From positions 1-43,471 of the forward strand of contig NZ_JACJJE010000026.1 in the NCBI RefSeq assembly GCF_016899775.1: DNA of 43,471 nt, read 5' to 3'. Under the pieces are notes generated by a model. The model worked only from the letters and a program-made list of their open reading frames with translations, was not told the origin of the DNA and did not search any database. Positions 17,041 to 24,081 of this stretch are shown in pieces (positions within the stretch are counted from its first letter, which is position 1; each line of letters opens with the position of its first letter). The translations under genes were made by a program, and so were the position numbers. The stretch comes from Pseudoflavonifractor capillosus (GTDB lineage Bacteria > Bacillota > Clostridia > Oscillospirales > Oscillospiraceae).

Positions 17041-17897
17041 GCCTCTTCCCCCTTTCCTACAAACAGCATGATATCTTCTAAGGTCACTTTGTCTATCATG
17101 AGCCTGGGATATTTCTTATGGAACGCCCCCCGGTCGGGCACCAGGGCCTCGCACCCGAAGGAGCCCTTCCGCACCCGCAGCAGGTCGGACGGGTCGATGG
17201 CGCGCAGGTCGGCGGCGGAGCAGCCCACCCGGCCGTAGCGGTCCAGAATGTCGTCCTTGGCCTCGGACAGGACGATCTTCCCCTCGTGGATGTAGGTGAT
17301 GTAGTCCGCCGCCTTCTCCAGGTCGCTGGTGATATGGCTGGAAATGAGGATGGCGTGGTCCTCGTCGCAGATGAAGCTCAGGAATTCATCCAGAATCTCG
17401 TCCCGCACCACCGGGTCCAGTCCGGCGGTGGCCTCGTCCAAGATCAGCAGCCTGGGCTGGTGGGCCAGGGCGGCGGCCAGAGATAACTTCATCTTCATGC
17501 CCCGGGAGAACTCCTTGATGAGCTTCTCCTCCGGGAGCTTGAATTTTTTCAGGTAGTCCGCATAGAGGTTGTCGTCCCATGTGGGATAGACGGGGCCCAG
17601 GATGCGCTTCAAATCCTTGGGACGCAGGGAGTCGTGGAAGAAGCACTCGTCCAGCACCACTCCCACCTCCAGCTTGGCGGCGCGCTCGTCGGCCACATTG
17701 TCCTTGCCCAGAATGGTGATGGTTCCGCTGTCCCGGCGGATCAGGTTCAAAATACACTTGATGGTGGTGGTCTTGCCCGCCCCGTTCTCCCCAATGAGAC
17801 CCATGATGGTCCCCCCGGGGATGGTCAGATTCACATGGTCCAGGGCAAAGTCCCCGTAGGACTTGCACAGATCCTTGATTTCCAAACAGTTTTTCAT
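17037..17897 (-). CDS. ABC transporter ATP-binding protein
   Basis: 286 residues. Walker A GLIGENGAGKTTTIK (about 33-47), signature FSRGMKMKLSLAAAL (degenerate SRGMK in place of SGGQ, common in this export subfamily), Walker B LLILDEATAGLDP, and switch histidine in ILISSHI. The C-terminal ~70 residues form the extra domain typical of YtrB/BcrA-like exporters. It overlaps gntR by four bases and the permease by four. Substrate is unknown; related systems export antimicrobial peptides or sense envelope stress. Confidence 0.9.
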   Translation of the reverse strand: MKNCLEIKDLCKSYGDFALDHVNLTIPGGTIMGLIGENGAGKTTTIKCILNLIRRDSGTITILGKDNVADERAAKLEVGVVLDECFFHDSLRPKDLKRILGPVYPTWDDNLYADYLKKFKLPEEKLIKEFSRGMKMKLSLAAALAHQPRLLILDEATAGLDPVVRDEILDEFLSFICDEDHAILISSHITSDLEKAADYITYIHEGKIVLSEAKDDILDRYGRVGCSAADLRAIDPSDLLRVRKGSFGCEALVPDRGAFHKKYPRLMIDKVTLEDIMLFVGKGEEA

Positions 17898-18274
17898 GAT
17901 TCGTCACCTTGATACAGTAGGTTGAGAAGTTCCTGTAATTCCTCTAAGGGGATACCGCCTTTCCGGGCCTCGTCCACCGCCTGGGTGAGGATGTCCTCCA
18001 CCCGGCGCAGCTGGGCTTCCCGCAGCAGCTCCCGGTTCTGGGGGGCCACAAAGCAGCCTTTGCCGGGGACGTTCTCAAGAAACCCCTCCCGCTCCAGCTC
18101 CTCGTAGGCCCGCTTGGTGGTGATCACCGAGATGCGCAGCTCCTTGGCCAGCAAGCGCATGGACGGCAGGGCGTCCCCCGCCGCCAGGGCTCCGGTCATG
18201 ATCTGCTCCTTCACCTGGTCGGTGATCTGCTCATAGATGGGTTTTCCGCTGGAATTGCTGAGAATAATATCCAT
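17894..18274 (-). CDS. GntR family (YtrA subfamily) transcriptional regulator
   Basis: 126 residues from ATG 18274. The winged helix is PIYEQITDQVKEQIMTGALAAGDALPSMRLLAKELRISVITTKRAYEELEREGFLENVPGKGCFVAP (about 12-78). The short C-terminal helical part without a ligand domain is the mark of the YtrA subfamily, which nearly always controls an adjacent ABC exporter, as here. The start is uncertain: in-frame ATGs also occur at 18286 and 18361, and none has a strong ribosome site. It probably represses its own operon through the palindrome at 18363-18403. Confidence 0.9.
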   Translation of the reverse strand: MDIILSNSSGKPIYEQITDQVKEQIMTGALAAGDALPSMRLLAKELRISVITTKRAYEELEREGFLENVPGKGCFVAPQNRELLREAQLRRVEDILTQAVDEARKGGIPLEELQELLNLLYQGDES

Positions 18275-18362
18275 TTGGCGCACCATGTAAACCGGGCGGC
18301 CGGCTGTCGGCCCTGCGCATAGGTCCGGCGCGCTCCGCCTCGGTCTGCCTTTCCTTGTCATA

Positions 18363-18403
18363 GTGTATATATACTATATGCACAGTATATATAGAATATA
18401 CAC
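18363..18403. promoter_or_regulatory. AT-rich palindromic operator/promoter of the GntR-ABC operon
   Basis: GTGTATA (18363-18369) and TATACAC (18397-18403) flank a second inverted repeat ATATATACT (18367-18375) / AGTATATAT (18384-18392). In this GC-rich setting it stands out as a regulator site immediately upstream of gntR. Confidence 0.55.
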
Positions 18404-18451
18404 AGTTGTCAAGGGGGGAGAAAAACTTTTTTGAAAAATCTATGATTTTCC

Positions 18452-18482
18452 TTGACTGTCAACCCTCTTTACCCCTTACAAT
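18452..18482 (+). promoter_or_regulatory. Promoter with 19-bp spacer (MerR-type) before the MerR-RDD gene
   Basis: TTGACT at 18452-18457, 19-base spacer, TACAAT at 18477-18482. MerR activators act on promoters with 19-20 bp spacers. An inverted repeat TTGAC-T-GTCAA overlaps the -35 box. The gene starts 31 bases downstream. Confidence 0.55.
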
Positions 18483-18513
18483 GGGGGCAGAACAGGAAGG
18501 GAGGTCGGCCTCT

Positions 18514-19989
18514 ATGACCGTCAAAGAGGTGGAGGAGCGCACCGGGCTGCCACGAGCCAACATCCGTTACTACGAGAGCGAGGGGCTCATTCATCCCGCC
18601 CGGGGAGAGAACGGCTACCGGGACTACCGTCAGGAGGACGTGGGCACTCTGCTGAAAATCAAGCTGCTGCGGCAGGTGGGGTTCTCCCTGGAGGTGATTC
18701 GGGCCCTCCAGGCGGGAGAGCTGGATCTGGAACCCGCTCTGGAGGGCCGGCTGGCCGCCCTGACCTCCCAACAGACGGAACTTGGCCAGGCCGCAGGGAT
18801 CTGCCGGGCCATGCGGGAGGACCATGTCCGGTACGACACCCTGGACGCCCCCGCCTACCTGGACCGCATGCGTCAGCCGGAGCGGCCCTCCCTCACCTGG
18901 AGGGAGGACCCGCCGCCCCAGACCATCTTTCCCTGGCGGAGATTTTGGGCCCGGACCTTAGATCTCATACTGTGCACCTTCCTGTATTTCAGCGCGCTGG
19001 CCCTGTTGGGCCGGATCAGTATACTGAACCGCACCGGGGGATACGAGATTCTGGACCAGCTGGGGGCGCTGACCCTGCTCCTGCTGCTGGAGCCCCTGTG
19101 CCTCCACCTGTGGGGGGCCACCCCGGGAAAATTTCTCCTTGGCCTGCGGCTGACCCGGAGCGATGGGAGCTGTTTCAGCTATTGGGAGGGACTGCGCAGG
19201 ACGGCCCTGGTTCTGGTGGGGATCGGGGGAAATCTGATCCCTCTGGTGAGCAGCGGACTGATGATCGTCTACTGCTGGCAGGACTACCACGGCCGCCTCC
19301 AATTCTGGCGCAGGGGGACGGACGAGGTCTACACCGACGGCAGCCGCCCCGGCCAGAGTTACTGGAACATCTCCAAGAGCCGCTTGAAGGCGCTGGGCGC
19401 CGTGGGGCTGGTTTTAACGAGCTTTGCACTGTCCGTTGGAATCCAAAACTGGGTGTTGGCTCCGATACACCAGGATCGTGCTTTGACGGTGGAGCAGTTT
19501 GTGGAGAACTACAACCAATTCAGCCAAAATCTGGAGGGGCCGGACGTACAGGTGGCGCAGCTGACGGCGGAGGGGACCTTTGTGGAGCCGGAGGACATGC
19601 CCGGTGCGGCGGTTGTCTCCCTGTATGAGGACGCTCCACTCCAGCTGGAGTTTCAGGAGGAGGGCGGGGCGCTCACGGCGGTGTCCTACTCCTACCGCTA
19701 TGAGCCCTCGGGAGAAGGTCTGTCCACCACCCTGCCCGGCCGGACGACCGCCAAGATCCTGTGGTCCTTTCTCTACGGCCGCTGCGGCCTGTCCCGGGAG
19801 GAGCTGTTGGATCTGATGGGGCAGATCGAGGAGCAGCCGGACCAGCCCCTGGAGTGGACGGACCAGGGCGCCAAGATCTTATACCAGCCGGAGGTCCTGG
19901 GGTACTATGTGAACAATTGGGGCCTGATTCCCGAGGAAGGCGCAGAAGAGTACCAGGTGACGGCGGAATTTTCCGTCTCTCTGGCCTGA
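18514..19989 (+). CDS. MerR family regulator fused to an RDD membrane domain
   Basis: 491 residues. Residues 1-70 are a MerR-type winged helix (TVKEVEERTGLPRANIRYYESEGLIHPARGENGYRDY). Residues 71-120 are a helical dimerisation region. Residues 143-275 are an RDD domain (RFWARTLDLILC, then GATPGKFLLGLRLTRSDG at 201-218). Membrane segments lie near 149-167, 183-199, 231-254 and 292-313, followed by an extracytoplasmic tail of about 175 residues (VEQFVENYNQFSQNLEG ... VTAEFSVSLA). The layout implies a DNA-binding domain tethered to the membrane with an outside sensor (inference). GGGAGG eight bases upstream fixes the start at 18514. The gene is divergent from gntR. Confidence 0.85.
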   Translation: MTVKEVEERTGLPRANIRYYESEGLIHPARGENGYRDYRQEDVGTLLKIKLLRQVGFSLEVIRALQAGELDLEPALEGRLAALTSQQTELGQAAGICRAMREDHVRYDTLDAPAYLDRMRQPERPSLTWREDPPPQTIFPWRRFWARTLDLILCTFLYFSALALLGRISILNRTGGYEILDQLGALTLLLLLEPLCLHLWGATPGKFLLGLRLTRSDGSCFSYWEGLRRTALVLVGIGGNLIPLVSSGLMIVYCWQDYHGRLQFWRRGTDEVYTDGSRPGQSYWNISKSRLKALGAVGLVLTSFALSVGIQNWVLAPIHQDRALTVEQFVENYNQFSQNLEGPDVQVAQLTAEGTFVEPEDMPGAAVVSLYEDAPLQLEFQEEGGALTAVSYSYRYEPSGEGLSTTLPGRTTAKILWSFLYGRCGLSREELLDLMGQIEEQPDQPLEWTDQGAKILYQPEVLGYYVNNWGLIPEEGAEEYQVTAEFSVSLA

Positions 19990-20026
19990 TGGGACGAAAT
20001 ATTTTTGCCTCCCTCCCCCGGAAGGA

Positions 20027-20055
20027 TTGACACTTCTGGGGCGCTAAACTATAAT
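20027..20055 (+). promoter_or_regulatory. Consensus promoter of serC
   Basis: TTGACA at 20027-20032, exactly 17 bases, TATAAT at 20050-20055: a perfect sigma-A consensus. Confidence 0.85.
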
Positions 20056-20101
20056 AAAATACTGTCCCACCCTTTTCTTTTCCGGGTCGGGACAGTATTT
20101 T
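20056..20101 (+). terminator. Hairpin with T-run directly after the serC promoter
   Basis: AAAATACTGTCCC (20056-20068) pairs with GGGACAGTATTTT (20089-20101) and is followed by TTAAT. It can terminate the upstream MerR-RDD transcript. A serC transcript starting near 20062 would carry CTGTCCC...GGGACAG as a 5'-terminal hairpin. Confidence 0.65.
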
Positions 20102-20131
20102 TAATCTATGAAATGAAAGGGGTTCTCCCAA

Positions 20132-21217
20132 ATGAGCGACCAGCGTGTTTACAACTTCTCCGCCGGCCCGTCCATGCTCCCTCTCTCCGCCCTGGAGCGC
20201 GCCGGGTCTGAAATCACCAACTACCGAGGCTCCGGTATGTCCGTGATGGAGATGAGTCACCGGTCAAAGATTTTCATGCAGATCTTTGCGGAGACCCAGG
20301 AGAAGCTGCGCCGGCTGATGAATGTGCCCGACGAGTACCAGATTCTGTTCCTCCAGACCGGGGCCTCCGGCCAGTTCTCCATGATCCCCCTGAACCTGAT
20401 GAGCCGCACCGGAAAGGCGGATTACGCCGTCACCGGCAACTTCGCCTCCATTGCCGCCAAAGAGGCCAAGAAATACGGCACCGTGAACATCGCCGCCGAC
20501 ACCAGCGACCGGGACCACAGCTACATTCCCGCCCAGGACCAGCTGAAACTGGACCCGGAGGCCAGCTACTTCTACTACTGCGCCAACAACACCATCTACG
20601 GCACCGAGTGGCAGTATGTGCCCGAGACCGGGAATGTGCCCCTGGTGTGCGACATGTCCTCGGACATTCTCTCCCGCCCGGTGGACGTGTCCAAGTACGG
20701 CATCGTCTACGCCGGAGCTCAGAAGAATATGTCCCCCGCCGGTCTGACGGTGGTCATCATCCGCAAGGACCTGGCCGGCCACGAGCTGCCCTACACCCCG
20801 CTGATGATGAACTATCAGACCATGATTGAGAAGGACTCCATGTACAATACGCCCCCCTGCTGGTGCATCTACATGCTGGGCCTCACCCTGGACTGGGTGG
20901 AGGAACAGGGCGGCGTGGCCGGCATGGAGAAACTGCGTGACCTGCGCTCCTCCATGCTGTACGATACCCTGGACAATTCCAAGCTCTTCAAGTGCCACGC
21001 GGAGAAGGGCTCCCGGTCCGGGATGAACGTCACCTTCCGCACCGGCAATGAGGAGCTGGACGCCAAGTTTGTCTCCGAGGCCACTGCGGCGGGCTTCGTC
21101 AACCTGAAGGGCCACCGGAAGGTGGGCGGCATGCGAGCCTCCATCTATAACGCCATGCCCGTGGAAGGCGTGGAGAAGCTGTGCGACTTTATTAAGGAGT
21201 TCGATCAGAACAACTAA
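20132..21217 (+). CDS. serC: Phosphoserine aminotransferase
   Basis: 361 residues, usual length. The PLP enzyme converts 3-phosphohydroxypyruvate and glutamate to 3-phosphoserine. Seen: VYNFSAGPSMLP at the start, GSGMSVMEMSHRSK, the phosphate and PLP residues around QTGASGQFSMIPLNLM, and the lysine-bearing IVYAGAQKNMSPAGLTVVIIRKDL. serA follows after a repeat-filled 1-kb gap, giving two steps of serine synthesis. The last 16 codons recur, diverged, at 21394. Confidence 0.95.
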   Translation: MSDQRVYNFSAGPSMLPLSALERAGSEITNYRGSGMSVMEMSHRSKIFMQIFAETQEKLRRLMNVPDEYQILFLQTGASGQFSMIPLNLMSRTGKADYAVTGNFASIAAKEAKKYGTVNIAADTSDRDHSYIPAQDQLKLDPEASYFYYCANNTIYGTEWQYVPETGNVPLVCDMSSDILSRPVDVSKYGIVYAGAQKNMSPAGLTVVIIRKDLAGHELPYTPLMMNYQTMIEKDSMYNTPPCWCIYMLGLTLDWVEEQGGVAGMEKLRDLRSSMLYDTLDNSKLFKCHAEKGSRSGMNVTFRTGNEELDAKFVSEATAAGFVNLKGHRKVGGMRASIYNAMPVEGVEKLCDFIKEFDQNN

Positions 21218-21264
21218 GCCGCCCAGTGGTGCAGTCACGTTTCCCACGCCTTCCAGCCGCGCAA

Positions 21265-21345
21265 GCGGCCCGCGCCTTTGGCGCGTCCAAGCGTTTTTGC
21301 CAAAGGCAAAAACCTTGCCGGAGGGCGAATTCACTTCGCCCGAGG
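21265..21345 (-). repeat. Type II hairpin repeat, copy c (inverted, partial)
   Basis: Reverse-complement relative of the repeats at 12988 and 13214. It shares AAGCGTTTTTGCC..AGGCAAAAACCTTG and the following GGGCG..CGCCC hairpin. The stem sequences differ but still pair (GGGCGAATTCACTTCGCCC here versus GGGCGGCTTCGCCGCCC). Confidence 0.75.
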
Positions 21346-21364
21346 ATTTTAAAAAGATAGGGTC

Positions 21365-21390
21365 CCCACAAAACGCTTGCGTTTTGTGGG
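21365..21390 (+). repeat. Perfect 12-bp hairpin next to the serC fragment
   Basis: CCCACAAAACGC (21365-21376) / GCGTTTTGTGGG (21379-21390), loop TT, ending four bases before the duplicated serC tail. Confidence 0.7.
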
Positions 21391-21393
21391 AGA

Positions 21394-21447
21394 GGCGTGG
21401 AGAAGCTGTGTGATTTTATCAAGGAGTTTGACAAGAACAACGAGTAA
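21394..21447 (+). pseudogene. Duplicated, diverged 3' end of serC
   Basis: These 54 bases encode G-V-E-K-L-C-D-F-I-K-E-F-D-K-N-N-E-stop and align with the serC end (21170-21217, ...GVEKLCDFIKEFDQNN) with 42 of 48 bases identical. Five of six differences are synonymous and the sixth is Q to K; the fragment has one extra terminal E codon. The level of silent change says it came from a related serC allele rather than from a recent copy of this one. Confidence 0.8.
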
Positions 21448-21464
21448 TATTATGGGACGCAGGG

Positions 21465-21842
21465 GTTTCGCCGCCTGCGGGCGGCGAGGTACTTTCCCAG
21501 CGATGGGAAAGTACCCAAAGGATCGCCGGGGGACGCCGCAGAGGCGAACTTTGTTCGCCAATGGCGGCTTACCCCCGGTCCCCCATTACGGGGGACGCGT
21601 ACCTGCTGAATTTTGCAGCATTTCCGGCGCGCAAAATCTGAGTGGCGGGTCTAAATTCCCGCCGGGCCACTGGGCCCTGGGTTTGCAAAAATTGCTGCTG
21701 TTGCGGTTCAAGGACTGCGCCTGGCTCTGCCGAGCAGGTGATAGCTGGTTCCTGATCGCGGGCTGGTCTGGGACCCGCCCCTACGAAAGAAGAGACAGCT
21801 TCTATATTAGCCGTAGGGGCGGGTGCCCTCACCCGCCCGCCG
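21465..21842 (+). repeat. Composite X-Y-Z intergenic repeat, copy C
   Basis: A clean copy. It has a leader TTTCGCCGCCTGCGGGCGG, the X hairpin at 21488-21515 (GGTACTTTCCCA stem, GCGA loop) followed by CAAAGGATCGCC, the Y core at 21624-21710, and Z hairpins at 21758-21784 and 21813-21840. No gene is seen in 21218-22234 apart from the serC fragment. Confidence 0.85.
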
Positions 21843-21873
21843 TTCTCCACCGCACAACTTGAGCCCCACCGCA

Positions 21874-21981
21874 GCAAAGGCGCGCTTTCAACTAGTAGAA
21901 GCATTACCCAAAGGTTACCGGACCCTCAGCGGTAGCGGGAATAGAACAATAACCGATCGACTGAACTACCCGCGCCTTTGC
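21874..21981. repeat. 108-bp segment bounded by 11-bp inverted repeats
   Basis: GCAAAGGCGCG (21874-21884) and CGCGCCTTTGC (21971-21981) bound a lower-GC interior. Inside, GCTTTC/GAAGC and GGTTACC-type pairings are possible. On the minus strand the beginning (GGGTAGTTCAGTCG) resembles the 5' part of a tRNA, but no complete cloverleaf forms. It could be a small structured RNA or a MITE-like element. Confidence 0.5.
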
Positions 21982-22011
21982 GTTGACCGAAACTCCCTCT
22001 TAATTGGCGGC

Positions 22012-22150
22012 CCCCGTAAAACGGGGGTCCAGGGGGTGGGCGGCATGGAGGCAGGGGCGGCGCAGCCGGTCCTGCCGATTGCGCCCACCCCTTGGCGGTT
22101 CTTTGGTTACTTTCTGCCCGTGCAGAAAGTAACCCGCCCCGCAGGGCGGA
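22012..22150 (-). repeat. Partial composite repeat, copy F (X module only)
   Basis: Minus-strand X module: TTCTTTGG then the hairpin GGTTACTTTCTGC (22105-22117) / GCAGAAAGTAACC (22122-22134), preceded by the CCCGTAAAACGGGGG and GATTGCGCCC segments also seen in copy B at 6370-6450. Y and Z are lacking. Confidence 0.75.
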
Positions 22151-22234
22151 ATCCTGCCTTTCTCCCGCCGTAGCAGAATCTTCCTAAAAAAGAAAAACAA
22201 CCCAACAAGTGAGAAGGATTCGAGGTTTTCAACC

Positions 22235-23407
22235 ATGTATCGTATTAAAACGCTGAATAAAATTTCCAATGCCGGCCTGAACCTCTTGGACCAAACCAGG
22301 TTCCAGGTGGGCAGTGACGTGGAGAACGAGGACGGCATTCTGGTCCGCTCCGCCCCCATGCACGACTATGAGTTCCCCGACGCCCTGCGTGCCATCGCCC
22401 GGGCGGGCGCGGGCACCAACAACATCCCCATCGACCGGTGCAGTGAGAGCGGCATCGTGGTGTTCAACACCCCCGGTGCTAACTCCAACGCGGTGAAGGA
22501 ACTGGTGGTGGCCGCCATGCTCATCGCCTCCCGGGATATCATCGGCGGCGTGGAGTGGGTCCAGGAGCAGGTCCACACCCCCGGCGTGGACATCGCCCAG
22601 GCGGTGGAGAAGGGCAAGTCCGCCTTCGTGGGGCCGGAGATCTACCGCAAGACCCTGGGCGTCATCGGCCTGGGGGCCATCGGGGCCCTGGTGTGCAACA
22701 TCGCCCTGGACCTGGGGATGGACGTGTACGGCTATGACCCCTTCCTGTCGGTGGACGCCGCCCTGCGGCTGGACCGCCACGTCCACGTGGTGAAAAATGT
22801 GGACGACCTGTACCGGGTGTCCGACTATATCACCATCCACATCCCCTACAACAACGACACCAAGGACTTCATCAACGCCGAGGCCATCTCCAAGATGAAG
22901 GGCCAGGTGCGGGTGCTGAACCTGGCCCGGGGCGGTCTGGTGAACGACGACGACATGATCGAGGCTCTGGAGTCCGGCCGGGTGGCCCGGTACATCACCG
23001 ACTTTCCTGACGACAAGATCGCCCCGGTGAAGAACGTCATCGCCTTCCCCCACCTGGGCGCCTCCACGCCGGAGAGCGAGGAAAACTGCGCCCGCATGGC
23101 CGCCGACCAGCTGAAGGACTACCTGATCAACGGCAACATCAAAAACTCCGTCAACCTGCCCAATGTGTCCCAGGAGTGGAGCGGCATCTCCCGGGTGTGT
23201 CTGATCCACAAGAACATTCCCGCCATGCTCACCCGCATCACCTCCATTCTGGCGGACGAGGGGGTCAACGTGGAGAATATGACCAACAAGTCCCGGAAGG
23301 ATTACGCCTACACCATGGTAGATCTGAACAGCCGCATCAAGGACACAGTGGCCGATGAGCTGCGGGCCATCCCCGGCATGATCCGGGTGCGGGTGCTCAA
23401 CCACTGA
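22235..23407 (+). CDS. serA: D-3-phosphoglycerate dehydrogenase
   Basis: 390 residues. It oxidises 3-phosphoglycerate to 3-phosphohydroxypyruvate with NAD, the first step of serine synthesis. Seen: the substrate loop GAGTNNIPIDRCSESGIVVFNTPGANSNAVKEL, the NAD fold LGVIGLGAIGALV, the catalytic NLARGGLV (Arg) and PHLGASTPESEENC (His), and a C-terminal ACT domain (LIHKNIPAMLTRITSILADEGVNVENM) that usually gives serine feedback. It has the short form without the allosteric substrate-binding domain. It lies downstream of serC but separated by about 1 kb of repeats. Confidence 0.95.
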   Translation: MYRIKTLNKISNAGLNLLDQTRFQVGSDVENEDGILVRSAPMHDYEFPDALRAIARAGAGTNNIPIDRCSESGIVVFNTPGANSNAVKELVVAAMLIASRDIIGGVEWVQEQVHTPGVDIAQAVEKGKSAFVGPEIYRKTLGVIGLGAIGALVCNIALDLGMDVYGYDPFLSVDAALRLDRHVHVVKNVDDLYRVSDYITIHIPYNNDTKDFINAEAISKMKGQVRVLNLARGGLVNDDDMIEALESGRVARYITDFPDDKIAPVKNVIAFPHLGASTPESEENCARMAADQLKDYLINGNIKNSVNLPNVSQEWSGISRVCLIHKNIPAMLTRITSILADEGVNVENMTNKSRKDYAYTMVDLNSRIKDTVADELRAIPGMIRVRVLNH

Positions 23408-23411
23408 TAAA

Positions 23412-23990
23412 ATGGGCCGGCTGCGCATCCAGTATAACGCGCCGGTGGTGCTCACCTTCAGCCTGCTCTCCCTGGCGGCTCTGCTGCTGGGGATGGCCAC
23501 AGGGGAGCGCTCCACCTGGCTGCTGTTCTGCGTCTACCGCTCCCCCCTCACCGATCCCCTCACCTATGTGCGACTGTTCGGCCATGTGCTGGGCCACGCG
23601 GGATATGGCCATTTCATCAGCAACATCATGCTGCTTCTGGTGGTGGGCCCGCCCCTGGAAGAGAAATACGGCAGCCGCCGGCTGTTGGTATGCATCGCCA
23701 TCACCGCCCTGGTGTCCGGTCTGGTCCAGGTTCTCCTGTTCCCCGGCGCCGCCCTGCTGGGGGCCAGCGGCATCGTCTTTATGATGATCGTCCTGTCCTC
23801 CCTGGCGGGCATGCGGGAGGGGGCCATTCCCCTGACCCTGATCCTGGTGGTGATCCTCTACCTTGGGGGCGAGGTAGTGGACGCGGTGGCCGCACAGGAC
23901 AGTGTCTCCCAGCTCACCCACATCGTGGGCGGGCTGTGCGGGGCCGCCCTGGGGTTCGCCATGAGCCGGTCCCAGCCCTTTTCTCGATAA
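23412..23990 (+). CDS. Rhomboid family intramembrane serine protease
   Basis: 192 residues with about six membrane segments. The rhomboid signatures are visible: GHAGYGHFISNIMLLLVVGPPLEEKYG (the H-x3-N region of TM2), the catalytic serine in LGASGIVFMM (GxSG, TM4), and the histidine in THIVGGLCGAALGF (TM6). It starts four bases after serA and lacks a clear ribosome site of its own, so it is probably translated by coupling. Substrates are unknown. Confidence 0.85.
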   Translation: MGRLRIQYNAPVVLTFSLLSLAALLLGMATGERSTWLLFCVYRSPLTDPLTYVRLFGHVLGHAGYGHFISNIMLLLVVGPPLEEKYGSRRLLVCIAITALVSGLVQVLLFPGAALLGASGIVFMMIVLSSLAGMREGAIPLTLILVVILYLGGEVVDAVAAQDSVSQLTHIVGGLCGAALGFAMSRSQPFSR

Positions 23991-23993
23991 TCC

Positions 23994-24030
23994 CAAAACG
24001 GCGCGTGCGTCCGGCGCACACGCCGTTTTG
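23994..24030 (+). terminator. Terminator after the rhomboid gene
   Basis: CAAAACGGCG.. (23994-24009) pairs with ..CGCCGTTTTG (24015-24030) with one internal mismatch, then TCT. Confidence 0.75.
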
Positions 24031-24081
24031 TCTCCGCGCATGCTGACATGCGCCATCAAAACTTCACTCAGGAGGTCCTCC

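Noticed and set aside
21874-21981. tRNA pseudogene on the minus strand
   Set aside because: Only the GTAGTTCAGTCG-like 5' segment resembles a tRNA; the D-stem partner, anticodon arm and T-arm cannot be drawn. Kept only as an inverted-repeat segment.
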